NCBI GenBank assembly: GCA_049941595.1
Contig: JBNFNA010000001.1
Location: 124,001-188,000, forward strand
Length of the DNA: 64,000 nt
Reading direction: 5' to 3'
DNA from: Pasteurella sp049941595
Lineage (GTDB): Bacteria > Pseudomonadota > Gammaproteobacteria > Enterobacterales > Pasteurellaceae
The notes below the pieces were generated by a model. That model made no database searches, was not told where the DNA came from, and worked only from the letters and a program-made list of their open reading frames with translations. This document shows positions 62,432 through 64,000 of this stretch, in pieces; position 1 is the stretch's first letter; every line of letters begins with the position of its first letter. A program made the translations under genes and the position numbers.

Positions 62432-63757
62432 ATGGATTTAGCTTATATGGCAAGTCTGCCACAAGAGGAATTTATTGCACGCCGTACGCGTGTTTTTGAA
62501 CAAATGCAAGATAACTCTGCGTTTATTGTTTTCTCAGAAATTGAGCATCGTCGCAGCAATGATTGCGCTTTTCCTTTTCGTCAAGACAGCTATTTTTGGT
62601 ATTTGACAGGCTTCAATGAGCCAAATTCGGTTTTCATTTTAACCAAAAAACAAGGTCAGGCACACACAAGCATTTTTGTTCGCCCTTCTGATCCACTTTT
62701 AGAAACTTGGAACGGTCGCCGTTTAGGTGTGGATAATGCTCCAGCTAAATTACAAGTTGATAACGCATTTTCGATCGATGACTTTGTGGCTGAATTACCA
62801 AAAATTTTAGAAAACACGACCGCACTTTATCACACAAAAGATCTTCACAGTTGGGCTAATGCATTGCTTACCGAAAGTGCAGTAGATTTAGAAAACGTTT
62901 TATCGTGGAAAGAAATGCTTGATGAAATGCGTCTATTCAAATCCGAAAACGAAGTCGCATTAATGCAACAAGCAGGACAAATTTCTGCGCTTGGACATAT
63001 TCGTGCAATGCAAAAAACGCGCCCAAATCGTATGGAATATGAAATTGAGGGCGAATTACTACACGAATTCAACCGCTTTGGCGCACGTGCTGCTGCCTAT
63101 AATTCAATTATCGCAGGTGGTGAAAATGCTTGTATTTTGCATTACACCGAAAACGATATGCCACTGAAAGACGGTGAGCTTGTGTTGATTGATGCAGGTT
63201 GTGAATTTGCAATGTATGCTGGTGATATCACTCGAACTTTCCCTGTGAATGGTAAGTTCAGCCCAGCACAACGTGAGATTTATGAAATTGTGTTGAAAGC
63301 GCAAAAACGTGCGATTGAATTACTTATTCCTGGCAACTCTATTCAACAAGCTAATGATGAAGTGGTTCGCATTAAAGTAGAAGGCTTAGTGAAATTAGGC
63401 ATTCTAAAAGGTGATGTAGACGAACTCATTAAAAACGAAGCTCATCGTCAATTCTATATGCACGGTTTAGGTCACTGGCTTGGAATGGACGTACACGATG
63501 TGGGGAGTTACAGTAAAGATCACCACAATAACAATCGCAACAGTAAAGTGCGTGACCGCCCATTAGAAATTGGTATGGTGTTGACAGTTGAGCCTGGTCT
63601 TTATATTTCTGAAAAAGCTGATGTGCCAGAACAATATAAAGGTATTGGCGTGAGAATTGAAGATAACCTGCTTATCACTGAATATGGCAATAAAAATCTG
63701 ACTTCCGCCGCTCCAAAAGAAATTGAAGACATAGAGAAACTGATGGCAAATCGATAA
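62432..63757 (+). CDS. pepP: Xaa-Pro aminopeptidase PepP
   Basis: 441 residues, complete. N-terminal domain (about 1-170), then the pita-bread metallopeptidase domain. Metal ligands: the two Asp in LIDAGCEF and YAGDITRTF, His in GLGHWLGMDVHDVG, Glu in LTVEPGLYI, and Glu in VRIEDNLLIT. It removes N-terminal residues before proline. It precedes ubiH by 12 bp, as in E. coli. Confidence 0.95.
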   Translation: MDLAYMASLPQEEFIARRTRVFEQMQDNSAFIVFSEIEHRRSNDCAFPFRQDSYFWYLTGFNEPNSVFILTKKQGQAHTSIFVRPSDPLLETWNGRRLGVDNAPAKLQVDNAFSIDDFVAELPKILENTTALYHTKDLHSWANALLTESAVDLENVLSWKEMLDEMRLFKSENEVALMQQAGQISALGHIRAMQKTRPNRMEYEIEGELLHEFNRFGARAAAYNSIIAGGENACILHYTENDMPLKDGELVLIDAGCEFAMYAGDITRTFPVNGKFSPAQREIYEIVLKAQKRAIELLIPGNSIQQANDEVVRIKVEGLVKLGILKGDVDELIKNEAHRQFYMHGLGHWLGMDVHDVGSYSKDHHNNNRNSKVRDRPLEIGMVLTVEPGLYISEKADVPEQYKGIGVRIEDNLLITEYGNKNLTSAAPKEIEDIEKLMANR

Positions 63758-63769
63758 AAGGATACTGCG

Positions 63770-64000
63770 ATGCTTCAAGAGACGAATTACGATGTCATTA
63801 TTGTTGGTGGTGCAATGACAGGGGTCACATTAGCACTGTCGCTTAGCCACCAAACACAGGGGAAATTGAAGATTGCTATTTTAGAAAAACAAGTAGCATA
63901 TCATCATAAACAAAGTGGTTTTGATGCTCGTTGCATCGCATTATCTGATGGCAGTTGCCAACGCTTAGCGCAAATTAAATTGCCTGATGGCAAAAATTTA
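63770..64000 (+). CDS. ubiH: 2-octaprenyl-6-methoxyphenol hydroxylase UbiH, 5' part (cut by window end)
   Basis: 77 codons visible, open to the window edge. ATG with AAAGGA 9 bp upstream. FAD-binding N terminus DVIIVGGAMTGVTLALSLS and, further on, FDARCIALSDGSCQRL typical of UbiH/UbiF/VisC monooxygenases. It hydroxylates the ubiquinone ring. The pepP-ubiH order supports UbiH rather than its paralogues. Confidence 0.85.
   Translation, partial: MLQETNYDVIIVGGAMTGVTLALSLSHQTQGKLKIAILEKQVAYHHKQSGFDARCIALSDGSCQRLAQIKLPDGKNL

Noticed and set aside
1..64000. tRNA, rRNA, prophage, insertion sequences, CRISPR arrays
   Set aside because: Looked for by eye on both strands; no cloverleaf tRNA, transposase, integrase other than XerC, or regular repeat-spacer pattern was found.

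Overview
The window is a stretch of chromosome from a bacterium of the family Pasteurellaceae. It carries dozens of copies of the 9-bp Haemophilus-type DNA uptake sequence AAGTGCGGT (about 46 perfect copies on both strands by hand count, roughly one per 1.4 kb). Gene blocks match the Haemophilus/Aggregatibacter/Pasteurella group, and base composition is AT-rich. It is not Haemophilus influenzae itself: a hemB gene is present, and zipA and ligA, neighbours in H. influenzae, are about 23 kb apart here. Species cannot be fixed from the sequence alone.

Layout. 0-8.8 kb: hemW, rpiA (with a consensus PurR box upstream), serA, then mltG-tmk-holB-tatD-DUF1523 and a CNNM/CBS membrane protein. 8.9-13.1 kb: an LtaS-like sulfatase-fold transferase, nhaA and a pirin. 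13.2-19.7 kb: ubiquinone genes ubiE-(DUF4328)-ubiJ-ubiB, then tatABC and hemB. 19.9-26.9 kb, minus strand: a giant trimeric autotransporter adhesin whose reading frame is broken at a G8 tract, so it is probably phase-variable and OFF in this sequence. 27.5-36.6 kb: cysK/cysZ, zipA, plsY, folB, a DMT transporter, and dapF-DUF484-xerC-yigB-NTF2-like on the minus strand, with a strongly folded non-coding element between dapF and DUF484. 36.8-40.7 kb: clpB and a periplasmic thioredoxin/CcdA pair.

41.7-53.6 kb is the most distinctive region. It is a sialic acid utilisation island in which a peptide-type ABC importer (satABCD-like, with a Tat signal on the binding protein and one permease fused to one ATPase) is followed by an FAD oxidoreductase and a cytoplasmic SGNH esterase. 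Then come nanE-nanK-yhcH/nanQ-rpiR regulator-nanA. The upstream half has a consensus CRP site, a 17-bp palindrome and a well-spaced sigma-70 promoter. The downstream half has a TGCGA-N6-TCGCA (CRP-S/competence-type) site and an inverted repeat. My inference is that the importer brings in sialic acids, including modified ones. The esterase and the flavoenzyme would convert them, NanA-NanK-NanE would turn them into ManNAc/GlcNAc-6-phosphate, and the RpiR protein would sense the pathway.

53.7-64 kb: ligA, a type Va autotransporter with an unusually short non-beta-helical passenger, pgeF-rluD divergent from bamD, then fau-6S RNA-zapA divergent from ygfB-pepP-ubiH (ubiH is cut by the window end). 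No tRNA, rRNA, CRISPR array, prophage or intact insertion sequence was seen.
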